IMG/VR virus record: IMGVR_UViG_3300012209_000017
Span: 1 to 31,418 of that record
Source: a virus
Strand: one strand, 5' to 3'
Length of the DNA: 31,418 nt
Shown in pieces: positions 22,394 through 31,046 of this stretch (the stretch's first letter is position 1; every line of letters starts with the position of its first letter). The notes under the pieces were generated by a model, which worked only from the letters and a program-made list of their open reading frames with translations, did no database searches and was not told the DNA's origin. The translations under genes and the position numbers were made by a program.

Positions 22394-25300
22394 TGGCTCG
22401 TATAGCCCTAGGACTTGCTGGTGGAATTATCGGCGGCATTATCGGCGGGCCGGCAGGTTTTTCTATTGGTTTTTCGCTCGGCAATTTGGTCGGCAGTGCT
22501 CTCTTTCCTCCAAAGCTCCCAACGCAGTATGGTCCACGCCTCAATGATAAGCAGGTCACATCATCCGCACCTGGTGAGCCCATTCCTTGGGGTTATGGCG
22601 GATTTCGAATCAGCGGTAACATTATCTGGGCTGACAAGATAAAGGAAATCAAGACGACGCAGACGCAGAGCGCCAAAGGCGGTCCATCGCAAGCATCGGT
22701 GAACTACACCTATATGTGTAGCTTCGCGGTTGGCTTTTGCGAAGGACCTGGCACTATTACACGCATTTGGGCTGATTCAAAACTCATCTATGATGCTACT
22801 GGCAAGACAGCGACCACACTTGATACAGGCATCAAAGATTCTGGCGGCGTTTCCCGCACTGTGAAGTTTACACCAACTATTTATTCTGGAACAAGTATCC
22901 AGAATCCTGACCCTACAATTGAGTCATTCCTTGGCGCCGGCAGCACGCCGGCTTACCGCGATATCATATATGCAGTGTTCACCGACCTTCCTCTCGCAGA
23001 CTTTGGAAACCGCATTCCAACAATACGTGCCGAGATTTCAACTGGAAATACGCTCACATACATAAAAGATGCGTATCCTGCCAACAATCTTCCTCGTTTA
23101 TCGGATGGCACATTACTGCCATTCCTTCTGTGCTTTGTTGATTCGATATATCGTGTTGGCTACTTTATGGATGTAGCAGGACACGAAATCGTAGCAGTGG
23201 ACCTCAACGTTGATACAACTCAGCCATTGAACGGCTGGCAAGCAAATCACGTCTATAATTTGGGCGACCAGATTCTCGACAGTAACGGAAATGTTCAGTA
23301 TGCCAGAACTTCAAACGTGCCAAATACATCTGGCGGAACGCAACCGGTATGGTCCACGGTGGATGGGGGAGTCACCACAGACAGTTTTATTACATGGTTA
23401 AGGATAGGTGTGGGTCCTAACGCTGTCAAGGTTCTTAGAACTGGAAGACTGGACCCTACCTTCGGAAATTTTGGATTCTCTCTAACCAGCAATTTCAACG
23501 CAAATGGTCCGATGACGATGGTCATTGACACGAACGGTTTCATTTGGGGTCAGGCGCAGTCATCAAATGGCTTATGGTATCCCATCAAATACGACCCCAT
23601 CACGTTCAAAGCGGTTGCTGTTTTTAGTCCTTCAGGATGGCTCGGCCAACCTATCCAAGCAATGAACTCGGTGAAGATTGCAGGCGTGGATAAGGTCTAC
23701 TTCACCACAGCAGGAAATGTTGCTCCGGGCTCAGTTCTATGGATAGTCAATGCGAAGACGATGGTAGGTGTAGGCGGCCTGCCCTGGCAGCCGATAGGAT
23801 ATGATAATGGAGGAATTACTTTCTTTCCATCTATCGACCCGAATACAGGCATCGTCTATCTTGTGGCTGTCAATACTGGAAATACAGGATGGGCAATCGT
23901 TAAGATTGACCCACGCAGCACGTTTTCCGGTCCGGTTTGGCCGTCCACGTTCTTTACTTATTCTTCCGGCTCCCCAGCCTCAACTCCTGGTGTTGGTTCA
24001 ACGATATTTTACAACGTCGCGGACAACACCCTCATTGTTATCAATGGTTGGGGACCCGGTGGTGCGAGTGGTGCATTCAAAGTAATTTGGAAGATTGATG
24101 CCGTCAACGGAGCAATTATCACAAATACGTCACTGACTGGCTTGGCCTTTCAGGACGGTGGATTGCAGCTCATTTATCCACCTGCATACAAGGGTTTGAT
24201 TCCCTCCAATGGAGTCATCAAGCTCCAGTCATTCGACACGAAGAGCTGGCTTTATTATTCCGCGGCGGACCTCTCGATTGTGAATACGGTCGCAATAAAT
24301 AATTGGGAGCCAGTTACCGGAACGCTCGGTGACATCTTTACTGGATTGGCATTTGATGATGCGTCCGACTCGATGCTCCTTACCACAACTGCCTATTCAC
24401 CTATTCCACTGCGAATCTTCTTTGACCGGCAGGCAGTACAATCTCAATCGGTTGACCAAATTGTATCGGACTTGCTGCAACGTTCAGGCGTTCCACCTGC
24501 AAACATCGACGTCTCTGCCCTTACAGGTCAGATTTGTTTGGGATACGTTATCTCGCGGACGTCTGACGCAAAAGCGTGTTTGCAGCCGCTCACTACCGCG
24601 TTCTTCTTTGACCTTGTAGAGACCAATTTCAAAATTACTGCCGTTCTTCGCGGTGGCGTTGCGTCGGTGAACATTCCCGAAGATGATCTCGGAATTGTCG
24701 ACGACCAGTACAAACTTATTGAATCGATTGCACAGCAGCAAGATATTCCAAAAACAGTCTCCATTCAATATCAGGACCCGGCAATGAATTATCAGCAGGG
24801 TAAGCAGCATCGATATCGTTCCTCTCGAGTCAAGAAGACAAAGAATCACGATGTCCTATCACTGCCAATCACGATGCAAGGAGATGCGGCCGCGCAGATT
24901 GCTGATAAATTTCTTTCCCTGCTTTGGGCGGAGCGCAATAACTATGATTCGAAACTCTGGCGAGCGAAGTATTTGACCATTGACCCAACAGATGTTATTC
25001 AGTTTACTTACGAAGGTAAAGCCTTTCAGGCTCGCATTGTCAAGAATACGCTAGGTCAGAACAAGGTTATGGAACTTAGCGCAGTCAGTGAGGATGCGCG
25101 CCAGTATCTGTCAACGCTCGCCGGCGCCGGCATGACTGGATTCAATACTGGTTCGCTTTCAATTGCCGCGCCAACACTGCTCTTCCTTCTTGATACGCCG
25201 TTGCTACAGGATATAGATTCTGGAACTGGCTCCGGACTCTACTACCTAATGTCCTCGCCAATCGTTAGTACTTGGCCCGGCGCGGTTCTCTACACGTCAG

Positions 25301-27072
25301 CGGATTCATCGACGTGGAACAGTCAGGACTCAGATTTTGACGAAGCATCTTACGGAATTGTAGTAACGGCCACACCGGCACCAACATTCGGTAATGGAGT
25401 TCTGCATCCATTTTCTTGGGATATGAACACGACCGTTACGGTTCGACTTGCCCAAGGCGCGCTTTCAAGCACCACCGAGCTCGCAGTTCTAAACGGTGCC
25501 AATGCCTTCGTTCTGGGAAGCGAAATCATGCAGTTCCAATTCGCTACACTCAATAGTGATGGCACATATACCCTTTCAAAACTCCTTCGCGGACGGCGTG
25601 GGACCGAATGGTTCGCCAGGGACCACATGGCAGGTGAAACTTTTCTACTCCTCAACACTGCGACCAAACGAATTCAGCGGGATATATCTATTATTGGCTT
25701 GCTCCGATACTTCAAGGCTGTGACTTTGGGAACATCGCAATCCAGTGGAAGCATTATTCCAAATACCCTGCGAGGCAATGACCTGAAACCCTATGCGCCA
25801 GCCCAGTTTAAGGGAACTGTGGATGGGTCAAACAACATCATCACCTCCTGGGAGCGCCGAACACGCGTTGGCGGCGCTTGGCTTGACGGTACTGGGGAAA
25901 TACCTCTATCGGAACAAACGGAGAGTTATGACCTGGATATCATGTGGTTGAACAAACAAGGACGATTTGATACATTCTACTCGTCTTCACCATCTTCGGC
26001 ACTTGCCGCAATTTATTTTGACCAAAGTGGCGGTGTTACTGGCACTCCTGGAAATTATTATATCCACATCAAACCTTTTACAATGACATGGGATGACGGC
26101 ACTGTTGCCAGCTACAAGGGTGGCAACGTTACCGCATCAAATGTTGGGAATGTTGGTCTTGGTCAAAACTTTGTCTGGGTACATGATGTCAATCGACTTG
26201 GTGACGTCAGTGGAAATATTGGAATCACGTATGGCACTGATGTTCGAACCTTTCCGGATGATACAATCGTCAACACGGTTGGTTACTTTCTTATCGGTGT
26301 CACTCCCTCATTCATTGCCGGGAAGCCAGTGGAATATTATGTCGCGGGTACGGGTGGAGATAGCGCCGCGCGAACCATTCCTGGCCTCGGCGTCAAGAAT
26401 TTCACCTATACCAGCGCCCAACAGGTCATCGATTTTGGCCGAAATGAAATTACGGGAGCTGGCGCTCCAGGTTTCGTTCGTGGACGTATCTATCAGAATT
26501 CATCTGTTGTTGGGCGGGGATTTGGTACAGATAATTCGACACTTGGGAGTGGCAATGTGGTGACAGGCGGCAGCGACGCTACAAGCATTTTGGGCGTGCC
26601 CATTACTGGAACGCCGGCTGACGGTGATATCTTGCAGTACAATGCCTCAGCCAACGCTTGGCAGATTGTTGGACCCTTGCTCAAGCGCGTGAATGTCATT
26701 AAGACGACTGCAAGCCTCGGCAACGGCATTGCCGAAACGGGTTCCATTGCATTCTCTTGTAAGAGTTTCGCGCTTCTAAGCGTCGCCGGCGACAGGAGTT
26801 GTCGAGTACAATTATACTCTACGGCCGCCGCTCGTGATGTTGACGCCAACCGACCAGTGAATATGCCACCTGATTCTGAGACTCAGAACGGCATCATTTG
26901 CGATATGCTGCTTTCGGCTGGTGGAGCTGAGACTTGGGTATGTGCCCCGCCACTCCTGGGCTCTAATGCCGACACAACACCAGCTCAAACGATTTACTAC
27001 CGTATTACGAATAACAGTGGGTCAACGAGCAGCGTAACAGCGACGCTGTCTATTGTGCCGATTGAGAACTGA
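22393..27072 (+). CDS. Tail tip / host-specificity protein (GTA gp15, lambda J-like)
   Basis: At 1559 aa this is the largest gene and the likely central tip and receptor-binding protein. The N-terminus has a glycine-zipper hydrophobic stretch (residues 5-36, GLAGGIIGGIIGGPAG). The family core includes IPWGYGGFRISGNIIWA (64-80), VGFCEGPG (113-120) and PAYRDIIYAVFTDLPLADFGNRIPT (186-210, read in part). Residues about 282-339 hold the W/Y/PxW module shared with the connector. About 345-680 is an insertion with recurring strands ending in WxI-x-P or YxxxD, propeller-like. The family resumes at VDQIVSDLLQRSGVPPANI and IPKTVSIQYQDP. The C-terminal part has the LLRGRRGTEW motif and beta domains. It starts in a TGATG overlap. 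Confidence 0.92.
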   Translation: MARIALGLAGGIIGGIIGGPAGFSIGFSLGNLVGSALFPPKLPTQYGPRLNDKQVTSSAPGEPIPWGYGGFRISGNIIWADKIKEIKTTQTQSAKGGPSQASVNYTYMCSFAVGFCEGPGTITRIWADSKLIYDATGKTATTLDTGIKDSGGVSRTVKFTPTIYSGTSIQNPDPTIESFLGAGSTPAYRDIIYAVFTDLPLADFGNRIPTIRAEISTGNTLTYIKDAYPANNLPRLSDGTLLPFLLCFVDSIYRVGYFMDVAGHEIVAVDLNVDTTQPLNGWQANHVYNLGDQILDSNGNVQYARTSNVPNTSGGTQPVWSTVDGGVTTDSFITWLRIGVGPNAVKVLRTGRLDPTFGNFGFSLTSNFNANGPMTMVIDTNGFIWGQAQSSNGLWYPIKYDPITFKAVAVFSPSGWLGQPIQAMNSVKIAGVDKVYFTTAGNVAPGSVLWIVNAKTMVGVGGLPWQPIGYDNGGITFFPSIDPNTGIVYLVAVNTGNTGWAIVKIDPRSTFSGPVWPSTFFTYSSGSPASTPGVGSTIFYNVADNTLIVINGWGPGGASGAFKVIWKIDAVNGAIITNTSLTGLAFQDGGLQLIYPPAYKGLIPSNGVIKLQSFDTKSWLYYSAADLSIVNTVAINNWEPVTGTLGDIFTGLAFDDASDSMLLTTTAYSPIPLRIFFDRQAVQSQSVDQIVSDLLQRSGVPPANIDVSALTGQICLGYVISRTSDAKACLQPLTTAFFFDLVETNFKITAVLRGGVASVNIPEDDLGIVDDQYKLIESIAQQQDIPKTVSIQYQDPAMNYQQGKQHRYRSSRVKKTKNHDVLSLPITMQGDAAAQIADKFLSLLWAERNNYDSKLWRAKYLTIDPTDVIQFTYEGKAFQARIVKNTLGQNKVMELSAVSEDARQYLSTLAGAGMTGFNTGSLSIAAPTLLFLLDTPLLQDIDSGTGSGLYYLMSSPIVSTWPGAVLYTSADSSTWNSQDSDFDEASYGIVVTATPAPTFGNGVLHPFSWDMNTTVTVRLAQGALSSTTELAVLNGANAFVLGSEIMQFQFATLNSDGTYTLSKLLRGRRGTEWFARDHMAGETFLLLNTATKRIQRDISIIGLLRYFKAVTLGTSQSSGSIIPNTLRGNDLKPYAPAQFKGTVDGSNNIITSWERRTRVGGAWLDGTGEIPLSEQTESYDLDIMWLNKQGRFDTFYSSSPSSALAAIYFDQSGGVTGTPGNYYIHIKPFTMTWDDGTVASYKGGNVTASNVGNVGLGQNFVWVHDVNRLGDVSGNIGITYGTDVRTFPDDTIVNTVGYFLIGVTPSFIAGKPVEYYVAGTGGDSAARTIPGLGVKNFTYTSAQQVIDFGRNEITGAGAPGFVRGRIYQNSSVVGRGFGTDNSTLGSGNVVTGGSDATSILGVPITGTPADGDILQYNASANAWQIVGPLLKRVNVIKTTASLGNGIAETGSIAFSCKSFALLSVAGDRSCRVQLYSTAAARDVDANRPVNMPPDSETQNGIICDMLLSAGGAETWVCAPPLLGSNADTTPAQTIYYRITNNSGSTSSVTATLSIVPIEN
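23236..23409 (+). repeat. Shared W/Y/PxW module, copy 2 (in tip protein)
   Basis: Residues about 282-339: W-x4-VYNLGDQILDSNG-NVQ...TSGGTQPVW...FITW-x-x-IG. The order and spacing of W, Y, D, NG, SG, PxW and TW match residues 135-198 of the connector. Confidence 0.6.
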
Positions 27073-27074
27073 CA

Positions 27075-29417
27075 ATGAGCACTCAATTTCCATCAAATTC
27101 GCCTCAGATACTTGTTGGCGTGCAGGTCAAGACTGCGGACTATGCTGTCGCGCTAACAGACCATGCGCAACTCCTGATAATGAACTCGAGTTTGGCACGT
27201 ACGTTTACGCTTCTCGCAACGCCTCCAAGTCGCAACGGCTGGTTCGTATACCTCCAGAACATTGGAACGGGAGCCTGCACGATTGCTCGCAATGGGAACA
27301 ATATTGACGGCGCGGCTGCTAATATCATTTTGGCGCAGAATACGGGCATCCTCCTTGCCTCAGACGGCGCGACATATTATACGGAGCGAGGACTGGCATC
27401 AGGCATTGAACTAACAGCGAACAAGGATGCCGCAAGTGGATACGCGGGTCTTGACGCGAATACAAAGCTCAAGCTGACTGAGCAAGCCACAGTGGTTGAC
27501 GCGAGAACCTCAACGAGCGAGGCAGTAGCTGATAGCGACCGCGCCAAGTTGGTGACCTTCAGCAATACTGCGGCGACTGCGGCGACTATCGCGCAGGCAG
27601 GTGCCAGCAGCAACTTCGTAGCAGGATGGTACTGCGACCTTGTCAACGAGAACACTGGTGTTGTTACCCTTACGCCGACAACGAGCACGATTGATGGTCA
27701 GACTACACTTATTCTTCAGCGTTATGAGGGCGTTCGCATTGTGTCTGACGGGTCCAATTATTTTACCATTAAGGGACAGCCAACAATTGATACGCCAGCC
27801 GATGCTGACGTCTTAACCTATGTAGTGGCGGACAAACGATGGGAATCGAAAGGCATCGGAACTATTGGCGGAGCAAATGCTTCGCAACTTCGTGGCAAGA
27901 ATATATCGGCCGCAGCGCCAACCGACCAGCAAATTCTTCGTTGGAGCGTTACGGATAACCAATACGATTTGGTTTATGCGGATGGGTTACTTCATGGTGA
28001 TATGATTTTTGGCGTTGACGCCGGCTTTATTGTTTGGAAAGATAAATTTTTCAGGGGTGGCATCCCCACATCTAATACGACTGGAGGTAGCAATCTAGGT
28101 GAACTTGGTTGGGATTCAATCTTAGGGACAGGAGTTGCTGGCAAAAAGACGCCGCCACCCGGTGGCTTTCTAAGCGCAATTGGCGTAGGCTTTAAGACAG
28201 GCACCACGGCAAATTCTTATGGTTCTATTTATTGGCCCGGAGGCTCAATTGCTTCTTCATCTGCCAGCAGTACTCCTTACTATCCACTCCCATTACTGGA
28301 CTATCCTGGCTGGAAAATGGTTTGGGTTTTTGGTTTCTCATTCGAAGATGGGCCAGCAAACGTGCAATCATCTTTCGCACAGAAGCAATTTTATCTAGGA
28401 TTGTGCCCTCAGCATACAGGCTCCGGTTCATGGAATGTTGCTGGAGGTTCTGGTAGCTCAGGAATAGCTGTTGGAGTGGCTCGGCCTCCTTATTTTATAG
28501 GATTGCGCTACGATACTGACCCTGGAAAATCAATGGCATTGACATCCGTTGCCACGGTGTCTGGCGGGACAACGGTTTATACTGGAACTGCCCTTTCTCT
28601 CACGACAAATGAATTGATTGGAAGTAACGTCACCATTACAGGCTTTACGAATGGAGCCAATAATGGAACATTCGAATGTATCAGCAATACCGGTACGACA
28701 ATGACTCTCATAAACGCGAATGGTATAGCTGAGACACATGCTGCAACTGCAACTACGCCAGCGTTGAGTGATGCTAATTTTGTCTTTGAAGTAGTCAATA
28801 ATCACAACGTGAGTCAGACACGGATAAACAATCAGGGTACAACTTCCAATACCGGTATTGCGCCGTCGCAATTCAAAACTTATCGTTTCGAAATGCTTTG
28901 CAATGCTGCGGGTCAGATAGTAATGACGCTTTCCGGTAATGGTTCAACATTCACTCATACCTTTACTGGTGTTCCTCAAACTACGACAGATGGCGCACTT
29001 GGAGGTAGCCAAATAACACTTGACCGACAGAATGGTTTGGGAGATTTTCAATTAGCAGTGCAACCAACATCGAGGACAAGCTGTCTGTCCATTGCGATAG
29101 GGACAAAAGTAACAATAAGCAACGCTCCTGTTGGTAAGACATTTTATAACGGAACATTTACCGTATTAGGAGCTGAGGTTTCGGTAAACAATGCTTTTAC
29201 TTATGCCTTAGCTGGCGCGTCTGATTCCTCCTCGAATACTGGCGTTCTTCTCACTTATTATCCAGGATTGAATCCTTATTTTGCCATCGGCAATGATTCG
29301 CAAGCGTCGCCATCGGCTTGTATTTGCGTCCTAGATTTCTTTGGTTTGATTTGGAATACAGGGATTCAGACAACTCCGGGTGCAATTGACGCCACGCAGG
29401 CGCATTATGGAGTGTAA
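27075..29417 (+). CDS. Tail fibre protein with repeated beta modules
   Basis: The 780-aa protein directly follows the tip gene, the usual place for a side or central fibre. Residues about 15-105 and 140-233 are two copies of one beta module with GW-x-x-x-L-x-N-x-GTG/NTG, IDG and SDG-x-x-Y. KDAASGYAGLDANTKLKL at 117-134 is a motif common in phage fibres. Residues about 360-660 look like a lectin-type beta sandwich (GLRYDTD, YRFEMLCNAAGQIVMTLSGNG), interrupted at 489-561 by the NNGTF module; a second NNGTF-like element (FYNGTFTV) lies near 700. ATG 27075 is three bases after the tip stop. Receptor or surface glycan binding is likely but not shown. Confidence 0.85.
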   Translation: MSTQFPSNSPQILVGVQVKTADYAVALTDHAQLLIMNSSLARTFTLLATPPSRNGWFVYLQNIGTGACTIARNGNNIDGAAANIILAQNTGILLASDGATYYTERGLASGIELTANKDAASGYAGLDANTKLKLTEQATVVDARTSTSEAVADSDRAKLVTFSNTAATAATIAQAGASSNFVAGWYCDLVNENTGVVTLTPTTSTIDGQTTLILQRYEGVRIVSDGSNYFTIKGQPTIDTPADADVLTYVVADKRWESKGIGTIGGANASQLRGKNISAAAPTDQQILRWSVTDNQYDLVYADGLLHGDMIFGVDAGFIVWKDKFFRGGIPTSNTTGGSNLGELGWDSILGTGVAGKKTPPPGGFLSAIGVGFKTGTTANSYGSIYWPGGSIASSSASSTPYYPLPLLDYPGWKMVWVFGFSFEDGPANVQSSFAQKQFYLGLCPQHTGSGSWNVAGGSGSSGIAVGVARPPYFIGLRYDTDPGKSMALTSVATVSGGTTVYTGTALSLTTNELIGSNVTITGFTNGANNGTFECISNTGTTMTLINANGIAETHAATATTPALSDANFVFEVVNNHNVSQTRINNQGTTSNTGIAPSQFKTYRFEMLCNAAGQIVMTLSGNGSTFTHTFTGVPQTTTDGALGGSQITLDRQNGLGDFQLAVQPTSRTSCLSIAIGTKVTISNAPVGKTFYNGTFTVLGAEVSVNNAFTYALAGASDSSSNTGVLLTYYPGLNPYFAIGNDSQASPSACICVLDFFGLIWNTGIQTTPGAIDATQAHYGV
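28539..28757 (+). repeat. Shared NNGTF beta module, copy 2 (in tail fibre)
   Basis: This encodes residues 489-561 (ATVSGGTTVYT...ITGFTNGANNGTFEC...INANGIAE). It appears inserted between two strands of the surrounding lectin-like domain. A more divergent third copy is near 29090-29260 (VTISNAPVGKTFYNGTFTV). Confidence 0.62.
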
Positions 29418-29433
29418 CATCTAGGAGAGCAAC

Positions 29434-30066
29434 ATGAGTACGACGCCAAATCTTTTGATTAGTCACATCGCGGCAAGTCAGAACCAGAAAGAAGTCACGG
29501 CGAATACTGCATTTGACGATTTGGATTTGGCTCTCTGCGGTTTGAAGTCAATCGCGCTGTCGGACGCGGATTACAACGTCGTACAGGCTGATTTCCTCAC
29601 CAACATGGTTCTTATCTTCACTGGTGCGCTCACCGCCACGCGCAACATCATTCTGACTGCCAACAAAAAGCCCATTATTATTTCCAACCAGACAACGGGA
29701 GGCAAGAATTTGATTGTGAAGGTGGGGACTGGCGTTGCCACTGCGCTTCTCACGGATAATGCGTACTATCTACTCTACTGCGACGGCGTGAACACTGTGA
29801 GCTTCATTCAGGGTGGCGAACCCACGGCTGTAACTGGGTCAGGTCCGGAAGTTCTGCAAATCCAACCTATCGTCACATTGCCACGATTCACTTCCTATAC
29901 GGTTGCCGGCCTTCCGCTGTCCTCTATTTCTCTTGAAGGAATGCTGGCCTACGCGACAAATGGCCGCAAGGTTGGTCAAGGACCTGGCGCAGGGACTGGC
30001 GTTCCAGTTTATTTTTCGAATGGTGCTTGGCGCGTGTATTCGACCGATGCTCCCGTTGCTGCATAA
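29434..30066 (+). CDS. DUF2793-like fibre/tail protein
   Basis: The start MSTTPNLLISHIAASQNQKE (1-20) and VTANTAFDDLD resemble the conserved N-terminus of DUF2793 proteins, which occur near phage fibres. A middle beta module (residues about 40-130, ending LLYCDGVNTVSFI) is related to the duplicated modules of the preceding fibre. The end EGMLAYATNGRKVGQGPGAG and GVPVYFSNGAWR is a frequent cap of phage fibre proteins. AGGAGA at 29423-29428 gives a good ribosome site. It is 210 aa and likely a small fibre subunit or fibre cap. The next gene starts inside its last codons. Confidence 0.78.
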   Translation: MSTTPNLLISHIAASQNQKEVTANTAFDDLDLALCGLKSIALSDADYNVVQADFLTNMVLIFTGALTATRNIILTANKKPIIISNQTTGGKNLIVKVGTGVATALLTDNAYYLLYCDGVNTVSFIQGGEPTAVTGSGPEVLQIQPIVTLPRFTSYTVAGLPLSSISLEGMLAYATNGRKVGQGPGAGTGVPVYFSNGAWRVYSTDAPVAA

Positions 30067-30430
30067 CGTTCTTGAGGCAGTTAAGCAGCACGCTGAGGAC
30101 ACGGTCCCTTTTGAATGCTGTGGGTTGATTGATGAAGAAGGTGCCGTTCTGCGATGTGAGAATAATTCGCACGACAGAACGACACAATTCCTCATAGCGC
30201 CGCATGAGTTCAGGAGGGTTTCACGCGGGCGGCGCATTGCCGGCGTTTATCATTCACACGTCGAGCAGGCGGCTTACATTTCGCAGCGTGACCGCGATGG
30301 TATGACGTTTGATGGACTTTACGTTGTGGCCTCCGTGATGAACGGAATAGCCAAAGATGTGAAGGTTTTTCTGTTCAAAGACAGCAAGTTCACTCCGGTC
30401 ACGATACCGGAAAAGGCAGACTCCCAATGA
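30047..30430 (+). CDS. JAMM/MPN (JAB-type) metallopeptidase
   Basis: This 127-aa protein has the complete JAMM zinc motif: E23 in PFECCGLI, then H69-S-H71, S79 and D82 in HSHVEQAAYISQRD, which fits E...H-x-H-x7-S-x2-D exactly. GRRIAGVYHSH and the last strands VKVFLFKDSKFTPV also fit. Lambda gpK carries such a domain fused to NlpC; here it is free-standing. The chosen ATG 30047 overlaps the upstream gene by 20 bases and starts at the helix HNVLEAVKQHAEDT; a longer in-frame start at 29903 would read a shadow frame. It could process a tail protein or act on cell-wall or isopeptide bonds; the substrate is unknown. Confidence 0.9.
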   Translation: MLPLLHNVLEAVKQHAEDTVPFECCGLIDEEGAVLRCENNSHDRTTQFLIAPHEFRRVSRGRRIAGVYHSHVEQAAYISQRDRDGMTFDGLYVVASVMNGIAKDVKVFLFKDSKFTPVTIPEKADSQ

Positions 30431-30801
30431 GTAAGATTGACAGCGTCCTGGCTGTGGTAACAGAGCAGGGCAAGACCCTTGCTGCAATGCAGCAATGGCA
30501 AGAGGGAACTCACGAGCGAATCTTTGGCGGTTCACAGCCGGGCGTCCTTCAATATCTGGCCGCAAAGGACAAAGAACTGTCGGATGCGATTACTGCGTCG
30601 AATAAGCAGCTCTCCGATGCACTGTCCGCGTCGAATAAAGAGCTCAAGGACGGCATGACTGCGCTCAAGACGGACGTTGACATTCTCAAAACTGAGAAGA
30701 GGGTCAGTAAGGCCTACGGCGCCGGTGCAATTGGCTTGGGAACCATGATTGGTTATCTCATCAAGGTTGGTTTGCTGAAAATTGGAATTCACACGCCATA
30801 G
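30427..30801 (+). CDS. Coiled-coil protein with C-terminal membrane segment
   Basis: The 124-aa protein has a long charged helix (about residues 45-95) with a duplicated SDA-x-x-ASNK-x-L segment, then a hydrophobic stretch at about 99-119 (GAGAIGLGTMIGYLIKVGLL). No other lysis gene is recognisable in the window, so this could be a holin- or spanin-like protein, but coiled coil plus one membrane helix is also seen in unrelated phage late proteins. ATG 30427 overlaps the JAMM stop (ATGA). Confidence 0.72.
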   Translation: MSKIDSVLAVVTEQGKTLAAMQQWQEGTHERIFGGSQPGVLQYLAAKDKELSDAITASNKQLSDALSASNKELKDGMTALKTDVDILKTEKRVSKAYGAGAIGLGTMIGYLIKVGLLKIGIHTP

Positions 30802-30810
30802 GGAGAACAA

Positions 30811-31041
30811 ATGGATTATCTAATCCTGACAGTTAAGTCCAAGATTCAAACCACTTGCGGAGAAGTGGAACAGATTTCGTATCTGTGCGTCAACGGAATC
30901 TCACGGTGCAAGAATTCGCAAGGTCAAGATGTCCTACAATTTGTCATCAGTGGATACGGTCAGCAAGTGCCCATCGAGAACGTGTTGTGCATCACGCCTT
31001 CGACGCCAACACCAGACCAGTACGCTGCCTTCAAGAAGTAA
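30811..31041 (+). CDS. Small protein, unknown function
   Basis: A 76-aa protein with GGGAGA (30801-30806) ahead of ATG 30811. It is mainly beta-type (YLILTVKSKIQTTC, LQFVISGYGQQVPIENVLCITPS) with four cysteines (residues 16, 26, 33 and 60) and a C-terminal TPDQYAAF tail. I recognise no family. Good start signals and tight spacing to both neighbours support it as a real gene. Confidence 0.65.
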   Translation: MDYLILTVKSKIQTTCGEVEQISYLCVNGISRCKNSQGQDVLQFVISGYGQQVPIENVLCITPSTPTPDQYAAFKK

Positions 31042-31046
31042 ACGCT

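Noticed and set aside
29903-30046. Extended N-terminus for the JAMM protein
   Set aside because: This part overlaps the conserved C-terminal cap of the DUF2793-like gene and has no JAB-family features; ATG 30047 gives a normal-length domain.
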